Part shown: positions 1 to 7,544 of the stretch, piece after piece | Position numbering within the stretch: the first letter of the stretch is position 1 | Layout of the letters: each line of letters opens with the position of its first letter | Assembly (NCBI RefSeq): GCF_051903925.1 | Contig: NZ_CP173678.1 | Span: 3,162,001-3,226,000 of the forward strand | Origin: G051903925 sp051903925 | GTDB taxonomy: Bacteria; Pseudomonadota; Alphaproteobacteria; Zavarziniales; Zavarziniaceae | Reading direction: 5' to 3' | Length of the DNA: 64,000 bases | Position numbers and translations under genes: made by a program | Notes under the pieces: generated by a model | What the model was told of the DNA's origin: nothing | What the model saw: only the letters and a program-made list of their open reading frames with translations | The model's database searches: none

Positions 1-260
1 ATGTTGGCGTCGCCCACGCCCGTGATGAGGTTGGTGGCACCGGGCCCCAGCGTGCCCAGGCAGGCGGCGGGATTGCCAGTCAGGCGGCCATAGACCTCGG
101 CCATGAAGGCCGCTCCCTGTTCGTGCCGGGTCAGCACGAAGCGGATCGGCGAGCCCCGCAGCGACATCATGAAGTCGGCATTCTCTTCGCCGGGGACGCC
201 GAAAATGTGGGTGACGCCTTCCTTTTCCAGGCAGCGCACCAGCAGATCAGAGGCTTTCAT
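1..260 (-). CDS. TPP-dependent acetolactate synthase-like enzyme (N-terminal part, cut by window edge)
   Basis: The first 86 codons of a thiamine-diphosphate enzyme of the acetolactate synthase/oxalyl-CoA decarboxylase superfamily; the rest lies left of the window. Visible are the start of the Pyr domain with IFGVPGEEN, the catalytic glutamate region TRHEQGAAFMA and the glycine-rich LGPGATNLITGVGDAN, all typical of this family. The start ATG (258-260) is preceded on its strand by GGGAGGAGC. It diverges from the SDR at 392. Which 2-oxoacid or acyl-CoA it handles cannot be told from the N terminus; catabolic IlvB-like proteins often begin this way. Confidence 0.85.
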   Translation of the reverse strand, partial: MKASDLLVRCLEKEGVTHIFGVPGEENADFMMSLRGSPIRFVLTRHEQGAAFMAEVYGRLTGNPAACLGTLGPGATNLITGVGDAN

Positions 261-391
261 CGTTCCTGCTCCTCCCAGTCAGGGGATCATGCGCTCCCGT
301 TGCGCCCATGCCCAGGGATGGCCGTCACAGCTTGATGGCGGGCGGCCCACGCCATAGAAGTCGAAGCACAAGCGAAGGGAGGAACACGCTC
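261..391. promoter_or_regulatory. Divergent intergenic region
   Basis: 131 bp between the divergent TPP enzyme and the SDR. It holds the Shine-Dalgarno AAGGGAGGA (about 375-383) for the SDR and GGGAGGAGC for the TPP enzyme on the other strand. I see no clear -35/-10 pair or operator. Confidence 0.4.
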
Positions 392-1174
392 ATGGATATC
401 GCAAAGGCCTATGACTTCACGGGCAAGGTGGTCTGCATCACCGGGGGCAGCCGCGGCCTGGGCCATGCGATGGCGCTGGGCTTTGCCCAGGCGGGCGCCA
501 GCCTGGCCATTGCCAGCCGCAAGGTCGAGAGCTGTCACGAGACGGTGGCCGAGATCAATGCGCTGGGGCGCCAGGGGTCGGCCCATGCCTGCCATGTCGC
601 GAAGTGGGACGACTGCAATCGCCTGTTCGAGGAAGTGATCGCGCGCTGGGGCCGTTGCGACGTCCTCATCAACAATGCCGGCATGTCGCCCATCGCGTCG
701 TCGTCGCTGGAGACGAGCGAGGACCTCTACGACAAGGTGCTGGGCGTCAACCTGAAGGGGCCGTTCCGCCTGTCCGCCCTGTTCGGCTCGCAGATGGTGA
801 AGGATGGCGGCGGCGCCATCATCAACATCTCGTCCATCGCGTCGATCCGGCCGACCCCGGACACCGCCCCCTATGCTGCGGCGAAGTCCGGCCTGAACGT
901 CATCACCACGGCCTTTGCGATGGAGTACGGGCCCAGTGTGCGGGTCAACGGAATCATGTGCGGCCCCTTCATCACGGACGTGAGCAAGGCCTGGGTCCAC
1001 ACCGACGAGTTCAAGCAGCGCGCGGCGACCTATCCGTCCGGTCGGGCCGGCAATGCCGACGAGGTCGTGGGTGCGGCCCTCTACTTCGCCAGCCCCATTG
1101 CCAGCAGCTACACGACCGGCGTCATGCTGCCGATCGAGGGCGGCTCCTCATTCCCCAAGACCGGCCGCGGCTGA
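392..1174 (+). CDS. Short-chain dehydrogenase/reductase (SDR)
   Basis: A 260-residue classical SDR that should catalyse NAD(P)-dependent oxidation or reduction of an alcohol/ketone in the cytoplasm; the substrate is unknown. The cofactor site TGGSRGLGHAMA lies near residue 17, followed by NNAG near residue 93, the catalytic Ser in INISSIAS and the YAAAKSG Tyr/Lys motif. The C-terminal PIEGGSS is typical. The ATG at 392 is chosen over upstream starts because AAGGGAGGA sits just before it and the Rossmann fold then begins at the usual distance. It stands alone, divergent from the TPP enzyme and convergent with the phosphatase gene. Confidence 0.9.
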   Translation: MDIAKAYDFTGKVVCITGGSRGLGHAMALGFAQAGASLAIASRKVESCHETVAEINALGRQGSAHACHVAKWDDCNRLFEEVIARWGRCDVLINNAGMSPIASSSLETSEDLYDKVLGVNLKGPFRLSALFGSQMVKDGGGAIINISSIASIRPTPDTAPYAAAKSGLNVITTAFAMEYGPSVRVNGIMCGPFITDVSKAWVHTDEFKQRAATYPSGRAGNADEVVGAALYFASPIASSYTTGVMLPIEGGSSFPKTGRG

Positions 1175-1185
1175 CGCGGGCAATT

Positions 1186-1215
1186 CCCCTCCCGCCGCAA
1201 GGCGGTGGGGGAGGG
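1186..1215. terminator. Bidirectional hairpin between convergent genes
   Basis: CCCCTCCCGCC, loop GCAA, then GGCGG-T-GGGGGAGGG forms a strong GC stem with one bulge between the SDR stop (1174) and the convergent phosphatase stop (1231). There is no U-tract, so efficiency is uncertain. Confidence 0.5.
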
Positions 1216-1230
1216 CTCAGGCCGTGCGGC

Positions 1231-3303
1231 TCAGGCCGTGCGGCGCAGGACCAGAACGGTCAGGTCGTCCGCCTGCTCCGCCTGGGCCGCAAAGGCATCG
1301 ACCGTCTGGACGACATGGGTGACGAGCGTGCTCGCGTCCTGGCCCGTGCAGGGGGCCAGCGCCTCCACCAGGCGATCCATGCCGAAATCCTCCATCGCGG
1401 CGTTGACGGCCTCCGTCACGCCGTCGGTGTAGAGGACGAGCGCGTCGTTGGGTTCGAGCAGGATCTCATCCGCGTCATAGTCGAGGTCGGGCATCATGCC
1501 CAGCGCCACGCCGCCGGTAAGGGGCAGGCGTTCCGGGCGGCCGCTGCGGCGGACCACGATGGGTGGATTGTGCCCGCCATTGGCATAGGCCAGGCGCCCG
1601 GTCTCCGGCTGATAGACGCCATAGAAGACGGTCACGAACATTTCGGCCGCGTTGTCGCGGGACAGGGCCTCGTTGCTCAGGCGCAGCGCGTCCGAGGGCT
1701 GGGCGCTGCGCTGGGCCAACTCGCGCAGGATGGTGCGGGCAACCGCCATGAACAGGGCGGCGGCAATGCCCTTGCCCGAAACGTCGGCGACGACGATGCC
1801 GATGGCCCCGCCCGGCAGCGCGAAGGTGTCGTAGAAGTCGCCCCCCACCTGCCGGGCGGGCCGCATCGTGCCGGCCAGCTCATAGCCCGGGCCGCTGGGC
1901 GGATCGGTCGGCAGGATCGACTGCTGGACCCGCGCCGCCATGGCCAGTTCCTGGCGCACGCGCGTCTCGAAGCGCTTCACCTCGGTGATGTCGGTGGTCA
2001 GAAGGACGCGGGCGCCATCCTCGGTCGTGCGTTCGCGCAGCAGGTGGAAGCTGCCGTCCGTGCTGGACAGTTCCAGGTCGGCCGTGTCGCCGCCCGGAGC
2101 CGCGGCGGGGCCATCCCAGCGCCCGCCGGAAGGCGGCTTCAGGACCGCCCGATCAACCGCCTGGCGCAGGCTGTCGCTCAGGCGGCTGCCTTCCAGCACG
2201 CGCGACTCGCTGCCCAGCATCTGGGCAAAGGCCTGATTCACATAGCGCAGGCGCCCGTCCGGTCCCGATACGGCGAACCCACCCGGCATCATTGCGCCCG
2301 CCAGGCCGATCGCGGCTTCCGCCCGCTGCCGGCGCTGCCGTTCCGCGCTGCCGCGCCGGATCACCACGACCAGGGCCGTGACGAGACCGCCCAGGACGAG
2401 CACCGCCAGGGCCGCCAGGGCCGCTTCCTGGACCACGGTGTCCCGGGCGCGGGCAACGATCCGCTCGCGCGAGACGGCCGCGACCAGACTGAGCGGCCAA
2501 CCGTCAATGACGGTGCGCTGGACGATCCACTGGCCATCCTGGCCCGACAGCCGGATCGCACTGGCAGTCTGCACCCGCTCTGCCGCAGGTGCGTCGGCCG
2601 CCAGCAGGGGATCGCCGAACAGTTCGCGCCCCCGATCGTTGGCGCCTGCCACGACGGCACCGTCGGCATCGACGAACGCCAGCAGGAAGGTGCCCACCGT
2701 ATTGAGTTCGACGAAGTTCCAGAACGGCCGCAGGTCGACAAGCGAGGAGAGGGCATAGGCGATCGTGCGGTCGGGCCGCGCGACGGGCAGCGTGACGACA
2801 AGGCTGGCACTGCGCGCCCGCATCGCCACCGGACCGGACAGGGAGTAGGTCACGCCGGCGAATGCCGCCTGGACCGCGGCGGCGTCGACGGGGAAATCGG
2901 CGGCCGGATTGGGACCGGACGTGGCCACGACCTTTCCTTGTGCATCGACCAGGAAAAGGCCGGGCTCTCCGCGGTTCAGCGCCGCCTCAAGCTCGACAAG
3001 GGAGCGTTCGATCCGGGCCGTGTCGGCACCGTCCGCCAGCAGGCGCTCGACTTGGCGCCCGGCGGCGATGGCGGTGCGCTGCTCGCTGCCCAGGAACAGT
3101 GCCCCCTGCTGGCTGCCCAGGTAGGCCAGGCTGTCCAGTGCACCCCGCACAGCCTGGGTCTCTCGCGTCAATGCCGCGGCCGTGCGCCAGGATATGGCCT
3201 GCCACGCCAGCGCCGCGATCAGGCCCAACACGACAAGCGCCAGCAACGGCCTGGACCAGCCCGGTCGTCGCGACTCCATCGGTTCGTGATCCAGCACCAT
3301 CAA
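1231..3303 (-). CDS. Membrane sensor with PAS and PP2C (SpoIIE/RsbU-type) serine phosphatase
   Basis: A 690-residue sensor phosphatase. Two hydrophobic segments (about 19-38 and 293-316) enclose a roughly 250-residue extracytoplasmic region with dCache-like motifs (GLFLVDAQGKVVATSG; LLAFVDADGAVVAGAN). A PAS domain (about 335-440) with RLRYVNQAF follows. A SpoIIE/PP2C domain (about 455-690) has RQVGGDFYDTF, VADVSGKGIAAALFMA and the terminal LVLYTDGVTEA, the metal-binding aspartates of the family. Such proteins usually dephosphorylate STAS anti-anti-sigma factors, but no STAS or HPK anti-sigma gene is in this window. It is the last gene of a MarR - receiver - phosphatase operon. Two starts are possible, Met1 or Met9. 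Confidence 0.85.
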   Translation of the reverse strand: MMVLDHEPMESRRPGWSRPLLALVVLGLIAALAWQAISWRTAAALTRETQAVRGALDSLAYLGSQQGALFLGSEQRTAIAAGRQVERLLADGADTARIERSLVELEAALNRGEPGLFLVDAQGKVVATSGPNPAADFPVDAAAVQAAFAGVTYSLSGPVAMRARSASLVVTLPVARPDRTIAYALSSLVDLRPFWNFVELNTVGTFLLAFVDADGAVVAGANDRGRELFGDPLLAADAPAAERVQTASAIRLSGQDGQWIVQRTVIDGWPLSLVAAVSRERIVARARDTVVQEAALAALAVLVLGGLVTALVVVIRRGSAERQRRQRAEAAIGLAGAMMPGGFAVSGPDGRLRYVNQAFAQMLGSESRVLEGSRLSDSLRQAVDRAVLKPPSGGRWDGPAAAPGGDTADLELSSTDGSFHLLRERTTEDGARVLLTTDITEVKRFETRVRQELAMAARVQQSILPTDPPSGPGYELAGTMRPARQVGGDFYDTFALPGGAIGIVVADVSGKGIAAALFMAVARTILRELAQRSAQPSDALRLSNEALSRDNAAEMFVTVFYGVYQPETGRLAYANGGHNPPIVVRRSGRPERLPLTGGVALGMMPDLDYDADEILLEPNDALVLYTDGVTEAVNAAMEDFGMDRLVEALAPCTGQDASTLVTHVVQTVDAFAAQAEQADDLTVLVLRRTA

Positions 3304-3382
3304 CCCTGTCCTGGGGGCCAGGGGCTGAGCCTAGCGGGCCTGAGTGCGCGGACACCAGCCACACGCACCAGCCGACGCAAGG

Positions 3383-3754
3383 TCAGGGGGCGCACACCTC
3401 CGCCAGGACTTCCAGCAGTTCGGATGTCCGGAACGGCTTGTAGAGCGTGCGCGTCGCGCCATAAGCCTCGCTCAGGGGCAGGGCCAGCGGCGCCGGCATG
3501 GTCCGTCCGCCGCCCGACATGGTGACGATCGGCAGGCCTGGACGCTTGCTGTTCAGCTCTGCGACGAGGGCAAGTCCGTCGATCCCAGGCATGACGATAT
3601 CCGTCAGGACCAGGTCGACCTTGTGCACCTCAAGCTGCTCAAGCGCCGCGGCGCCATGCTCGGCTTCGACCACGGTGTAGCCCGCGGTCGCGAGCGCCCG
3701 GCTGAGGCCACGGCGCACCGTGGCGTCGTCCTCAACCAGAAGGATCGTCGTCAT
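3383..3754 (-). CDS. Stand-alone CheY-like response regulator receiver
   Basis: A 123-residue single-domain receiver. The sequence shows the acidic pair in ILLVEDD, phosphoacceptor Asp in VLTDIVMPG, the Ser/Thr position in TMSGG and the conserved Lys in LYKPF. There is no output domain. The start at 3754 is the ATG directly before TTILLVEDD; the longer open frame upstream is just overlap with the MarR gene, whose last 23 nt it shares. The downstream phosphatase begins 79 nt after its stop, so the receiver may gate the phosphatase through phosphorylation. That link is inferred from position only. Confidence 0.88.
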   Translation of the reverse strand: MTTILLVEDDATVRRGLSRALATAGYTVVEAEHGAAALEQLEVHKVDLVLTDIVMPGIDGLALVAELNSKRPGLPIVTMSGGGRTMPAPLALPLSEAYGATRTLYKPFRTSELLEVLAEVCAP

Positions 3755-4217
3755 GATCCAGTTCTCTCGAATCCTGGGGGAAGAGCGACCGCGCCACCAA
3801 CTCGACCGCCCGCGCCGTTCCCAGCAGTTCGGCCGCCGACAACTGGGCCAGGGCCTGGGCCACGCCACCGAGCGGATCCTCGGCCAGCAGGCGCCGCCCG
3901 CCCTCGGTCAGCTCCAGGGGCCGGGCCCGCCGGTCTTCCAGGTCGACCGTCTGCCGCACCAGCTTCTTGCGCACCAGGGCCGCCATCGTCTGCGATGCGG
4001 CACCTTTCTCGGTCCGATGATGCTTGGCAAAGCCTGAAACGGTGCGGGCACCGGGATTGGTCCGCGCCAGATAGCGCAGCGCGTTCCACTGTGCCGGGTT
4101 CAGGCCGTTTGAGAAGCTTGCGCTGTGCATCGCGCGACCCAATTGCTCAAGCAACTCCGACACCGCCTGTGGCAGGGCGGTGGGTTGCGACACGATGTCA
4201 CGTTGGTGGCGCATCAA
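3732..4217 (-). CDS. MarR-family transcriptional regulator
   Basis: A 161-residue winged-helix regulator. It has the MarR core: PAQWNALRYLAR, recognition helix region TEKGAASQTMAALVRKKLVRQ and wing DLEDRRARPLELTEGGRRLL. It heads the operon with the receiver and PP2C phosphatase and overlaps the receiver start. It is divergent from the GMC oxidoreductase gene. The shared upstream region carries a TTTAGACTAAA dyad that is a plausible operator. The ligand is unknown. Confidence 0.88.
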   Translation of the reverse strand: MMRHQRDIVSQPTALPQAVSELLEQLGRAMHSASFSNGLNPAQWNALRYLARTNPGARTVSGFAKHHRTEKGAASQTMAALVRKKLVRQTVDLEDRRARPLELTEGGRRLLAEDPLGGVAQALAQLSAAELLGTARAVELVARSLFPQDSRELDHDDDPSG

Positions 4218-4294
4218 GTGGGGATGAGTCGTCAGAGTTGCGGCGCGACGATTATCCGGGCCGGTTCCCGCAATGGCAAGCCTCCCGCATGCGA

Positions 4295-4305
4295 TTTAGA
4301 CTAAA
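4295..4305. promoter_or_regulatory. Putative MarR operator TTTAGACTAAA
   Basis: An 11-bp near-perfect palindrome (TTTAG-A-CTAAA) in an unusually AT-rich patch between the divergent MarR gene and GMC oxidoreductase gene. MarR proteins commonly bind short dyads of this size. Assignment to this MarR is inferred from position. Confidence 0.5.
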
Positions 4306-4514
4306 AATCGTTCTGAACATGCTGCCACCCCGACCCGCATTCCGCTGCGGGACCGGTCAATGCTCCGCACGCGATCACTGTATTCCCACTAGGCACGTGT
4401 GACCAAGGTTGTTTTCCCTCTTCCGCGATGGTGCTGGGCAAGACCCGGCGCATGGGCTAGGCAGAATGGGAACGGCCACGCAAGATCGGCCGACCACAGG
4501 GGAGGCAGGGCGAC

Positions 4515-6110
4515 GTGTTCGATTTCATCATCATCGGTGCGGGTTCTGCCGGGTGCGTGCTGGCCAACCGCCTGACGGCCAGTGGTCGTCATCGCGTCCT
4601 TCTGCTCGAGGCGGGGCCAAAGGACACCAATCCCTGGATCCACGTCCCGGTGGGCTATGCCCGGACCCTGGTCGATCCCAAGGTGAACTGGTGCTACGAG
4701 ACCGAGCCCGAGCAGGGCAGCAACAACCGCCCGATCTTCTTTCCGCGCGGCCGCGTCCTGGGCGGCTCCAGTTCGATCAACGGCCTGCTCTACATCCGCG
4801 GCCAGGCCCGAGATTTCGATGTCTGGGCCCAGCTTGGCAATCGCGGCTGGAGCTATGACGACGTCCTGCCCTATTTCAAGAAGGCCGAGCACAACGAGCG
4901 CATCAAGGACGACCTGCACGGCAATGACGGGCCGCTCTGGGTCAGCGATCCCAGCGAGCGCCATCCGATCTCCGACGCCTTCATCACCGCGGGCGAGCAG
5001 ATCGGCATTCCCCGCAACGACGACTGCAACGGCGCCTCGCAGGAGGGCATCGGATACTACCAGTTGACGGTCCGGAACGGCCGCCGCTGCAGCGCTGCCG
5101 TCGCCTATCTCAAGCCCGCGAGAAAGCGGCCCAACCTGGTGGTCGAGACCGGCGCCGTCGCCACCAGCCTGTTGCTGGAGGGGACCCGCGTGGTGGGCGT
5201 GACCTATCGCAAGGACGGGCACGAACAGGTCGCCAAGGCAGGGCGTGAGGTGATCCTGTCGGGCGGCGCCATCAACTCGCCCCAACTGCTGCAATTGTCG
5301 GGGATCGGCAATCCCGATGATCTCAAGCCCCTGGGCATCGACGTGAAGCACGCCCTGCCGGGCGTCGGGCGCAATCTGCAGGACCATTATGTCGTCAGCA
5401 TGCAGTGGCGCGTGACCAAGCCGGTCACCATCAACGAGCGGACGCGCGGCCTGGCACTGGCGGCGGAAGTTGCCAAGTTCGTGACCATGCGGCGCGGCCT
5501 GCTGACGCTCAGCGCCGCCCACATCTATGCGTTCTGCCGGTCGCGCCCCGAACTGGAACAGCCCGACATCCAGTACCACATCCTGCCCGCCACGATAGAC
5601 CCGACGGTCGAGGGGGCTATGGCGCTGGAACGCCTGCCCGGCATGACCGTCGCGCCCTGCCAGGTGCGGCCGGACAGCCGCGGCACGGTCATCCTGAAGT
5701 CAAGGGATCCCATCGCTGCCCCGGCGATCCGCCCCAACTTCCTGGGGGTAGAGACAGACCAGCAGGTGATCGTGGCTGGCCTGCGTATCGGCCGCCAGTT
5801 GGCGGAGGCGCCCGCCCTGGCACCCTGGCGCGGCCAGGAACTGCGTCCGGGCGCCGATGCCCGGACCGACGACGAACTGCTGGCCTATGCGCGCGAGACG
5901 GGCAGTACGATCTATCACCCGGTGGGGACGGCCAAGATGGGTACCGATCCGATGGCGGTCGTCGATCCCAGCCTTAAGGTCCACGGCCTGCACGGACTGC
6001 GGGTTGTCGACGCTTCGGTGATGCCGAACCTGGTCAGCGGCAACACGAACGCGGCCACGATCATGATCGGGGAAAAGGCCGCCGACATGATCCTGTCCAG
6101 CGCCGCCTGA
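4515..6110 (+). CDS. GMC-family FAD-dependent alcohol/choline dehydrogenase
   Basis: A 531-residue flavoprotein of the glucose-methanol-choline family, probably oxidising an alcohol to an aldehyde and passing electrons to a carrier. FAD-binding GAGSAGCVLANRL is at residue 8. GMC signature 1 (GGSSSINGLLYIRG) lies near residue 80 and signature 2 (SGGAINSPQLLQLSGIG) near residue 252. The catalytic His is in YHPVGTAKMG and the paired Asn in GNTNAATIMIG near the C terminus. GTG start with GGAGGC at 4501-4506. Its divergent neighbour is the MarR regulator; the hydrolase/SCO/LDI cluster converges on it. Alkyl or terpene alcohol dehydrogenases such as AlkJ belong here, but the substrate cannot be read off. 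Confidence 0.9.
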   Translation: MFDFIIIGAGSAGCVLANRLTASGRHRVLLLEAGPKDTNPWIHVPVGYARTLVDPKVNWCYETEPEQGSNNRPIFFPRGRVLGGSSSINGLLYIRGQARDFDVWAQLGNRGWSYDDVLPYFKKAEHNERIKDDLHGNDGPLWVSDPSERHPISDAFITAGEQIGIPRNDDCNGASQEGIGYYQLTVRNGRRCSAAVAYLKPARKRPNLVVETGAVATSLLLEGTRVVGVTYRKDGHEQVAKAGREVILSGGAINSPQLLQLSGIGNPDDLKPLGIDVKHALPGVGRNLQDHYVVSMQWRVTKPVTINERTRGLALAAEVAKFVTMRRGLLTLSAAHIYAFCRSRPELEQPDIQYHILPATIDPTVEGAMALERLPGMTVAPCQVRPDSRGTVILKSRDPIAAPAIRPNFLGVETDQQVIVAGLRIGRQLAEAPALAPWRGQELRPGADARTDDELLAYARETGSTIYHPVGTAKMGTDPMAVVDPSLKVHGLHGLRVVDASVMPNLVSGNTNAATIMIGEKAADMILSSAA

Positions 6111-6141
6111 GACGTCGGGCGGCACGGTCGCCGATCGGCCG

Positions 6142-7035
6142 TCAGGCTGCGCGGTCGGCCAGCACCAGGTCCTTGCGCTCCAGCCATTCGCGCAGGCGCA
6201 GGTTCACGGCCTCCGGCGCCTCCTGCTGCACCCAGTGGGAGACGCCGGGCAGGCGCCTCAGCGTGAAGTCCCGGACATAGGGCTCATAGCCCTCGGTCAG
6301 TTCCAGGCTCAAGGCTGCGTCCTGCTCTCCCCACACCATCAGGGTGGGCACCTCGATCAGCGGCCATGGCCCCTGGTCCTTGGAGAAGGCGCTGAAATTG
6401 GCGCGGTAGTAGTTGATCATGGCGGTCAATGCGCCGGGCTGTCGCGCATTCGCGCGATAATGCTCCAGAACCGGCTCGGGGAAGGCCGACTTGTCCACCG
6501 CCATGTCGCTGAACGCGCGGCCGATGGCGCGCGCGCCCTGCGCCCCCAGCATGACTTCGGGTAGCCAGGGCAACTGGAAGAACGCGACATACCAGGACTT
6601 GCGCCGCTGTTCCCACGAATGGCCGATGACGTGGCGGAAGATGGCCGGATGCGGCACGTTCATGATGACAAGGCCGTCCAGCGGGCGCACCTGGCGCAAG
6701 GCGAAGGCCCAGGCGATGACCGCGCCCCAGTCATGCGCAACCAGAAGGCGGCGACGGGCACCCAGCGCGTCAAAGATCGCCCCGGCGTCGGCCAGAAGGT
6801 GCTCGATGGCATAGGCGGCCTTGCCCTCAGGGCGGCTCGACTGGCCATAGCCGCGCAGGTCGGGCGCCACGGCATGCCAGCCAAGCTCAGCCAGCAACGG
6901 CAACTGGTGGCGCCAGGAATAGCGGCTTTCCGGAAAGCCGTGCAGGCACAGTGCGACGTCCGGGCCACGTCCGGCCTCGTCAATGGTGAAGTCCAGGCCA
7001 TTGGCCTCGATCCGGCGCGTGCCGATCGTCGTCAC
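6142..7035 (-). CDS. Alpha/beta hydrolase, epoxide hydrolase/dehalogenase type
   Basis: A 297-residue alpha/beta-fold hydrolase. The oxyanion motif HGFPESRYSWRHQ is near residue 33. The nucleophile elbow reads VAHDWGAVIAWA, so the nucleophile is Asp, as in soluble epoxide hydrolases and haloalkane or fluoroacetate dehalogenases rather than Ser esterases. The terminal His is in GVSHWVQQEAPE. Its start overlaps the stop of the SCO-like gene by 4 nt (7032-7035), so it is the third gene of the LDI - SCO - hydrolase operon. It may open an epoxide made in the same pathway; that is inference. Confidence 0.88.
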   Translation of the reverse strand: MTTIGTRRIEANGLDFTIDEAGRGPDVALCLHGFPESRYSWRHQLPLLAELGWHAVAPDLRGYGQSSRPEGKAAYAIEHLLADAGAIFDALGARRRLLVAHDWGAVIAWAFALRQVRPLDGLVIMNVPHPAIFRHVIGHSWEQRRKSWYVAFFQLPWLPEVMLGAQGARAIGRAFSDMAVDKSAFPEPVLEHYRANARQPGALTAMINYYRANFSAFSKDQGPWPLIEVPTLMVWGEQDAALSLELTEGYEPYVRDFTLRRLPGVSHWVQQEAPEAVNLRLREWLERKDLVLADRAA

Positions 7036-7544
7036 CCTGCGTCTCCCCCTCGGCCGGCCGCATCCAAAACCGCGGCAATTCGCACACGGACCTCATCGGC
7101 CGTCAATAGCTCGGGGAAGTGGTCCCGCAGGGTGCCGTCGGGACCCAGAAGGTAGCTGATCGCCGTGTGCGGCATGGCATAGCCGTCGGGATCCTCGGCG
7201 TCCGGGCGACGCCTGGCAAACACCCGGAACGCCGATCGTGCCGCTGCCAGCTGTTCCGCGCTGCCGGTCAGGCCGGTAAAGCGCGGATGGGCTAAAAGAT
7301 AGCGGCGCAGCACCGCCGCACTGTCGCGTGCGGGATCGACGGTGATGTAAAGGCCAGCGATCTGTGCCGCGTCCGGGCCCAGGCCATCCAGCGCTGCGTC
7401 CAGCTTTGCCAGGTTGCGCGGGCAGACGACGCGGCAATGGGTGAAGCCAAAGGCGACCAGCATGAACCGTCCGGCATAGTCCTGGTGTCCGACCGCCCGG
7501 CCATCATGGTCGACCAGGCTGAACCGTCCGGCGACCAGGGTCAT
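7032..7544 (-). CDS. SCO1/SenC-family thioredoxin-like protein without a membrane anchor
   Basis: A 170-residue thioredoxin-fold protein of the SCO/PrrC family. It has Cys37 and Cys41 in THCRVVCP, an Asp in ITVDPARDS and His126 in MPHTAISYLLGPDG, the three copper ligands of SCO proteins. SCO proteins normally deliver copper to cytochrome oxidase from the periplasmic face with an N-terminal TM helix. This one starts at MTLVAGRFSLVDHDG with no signal or anchor, so it may be cytoplasmic or a redox protein. The start overlaps the LDI stop as ATGA (7541-7544), which indicates translational coupling. Confidence 0.8.
   Translation of the reverse strand: MTLVAGRFSLVDHDGRAVGHQDYAGRFMLVAFGFTHCRVVCPRNLAKLDAALDGLGPDAAQIAGLYITVDPARDSAAVLRRYLLAHPRFTGLTGSAEQLAAARSAFRVFARRRPDAEDPDGYAMPHTAISYLLGPDGTLRDHFPELLTADEVRVRIAAVLDAAGRGGDAG

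Noticed and set aside
604..3525. A 973-codon open frame on the plus strand
   Set aside because: It is an antisense/other-frame shadow of the SDR and the PP2C phosphatase, rich in Arg/Gln/Gly/His with no domain, as expected in high-GC DNA.
6110..6141. Terminator between the GMC and hydrolase genes
   Set aside because: The 31-bp gap has only weak pairing (ACGG/CCGT), too little to call.
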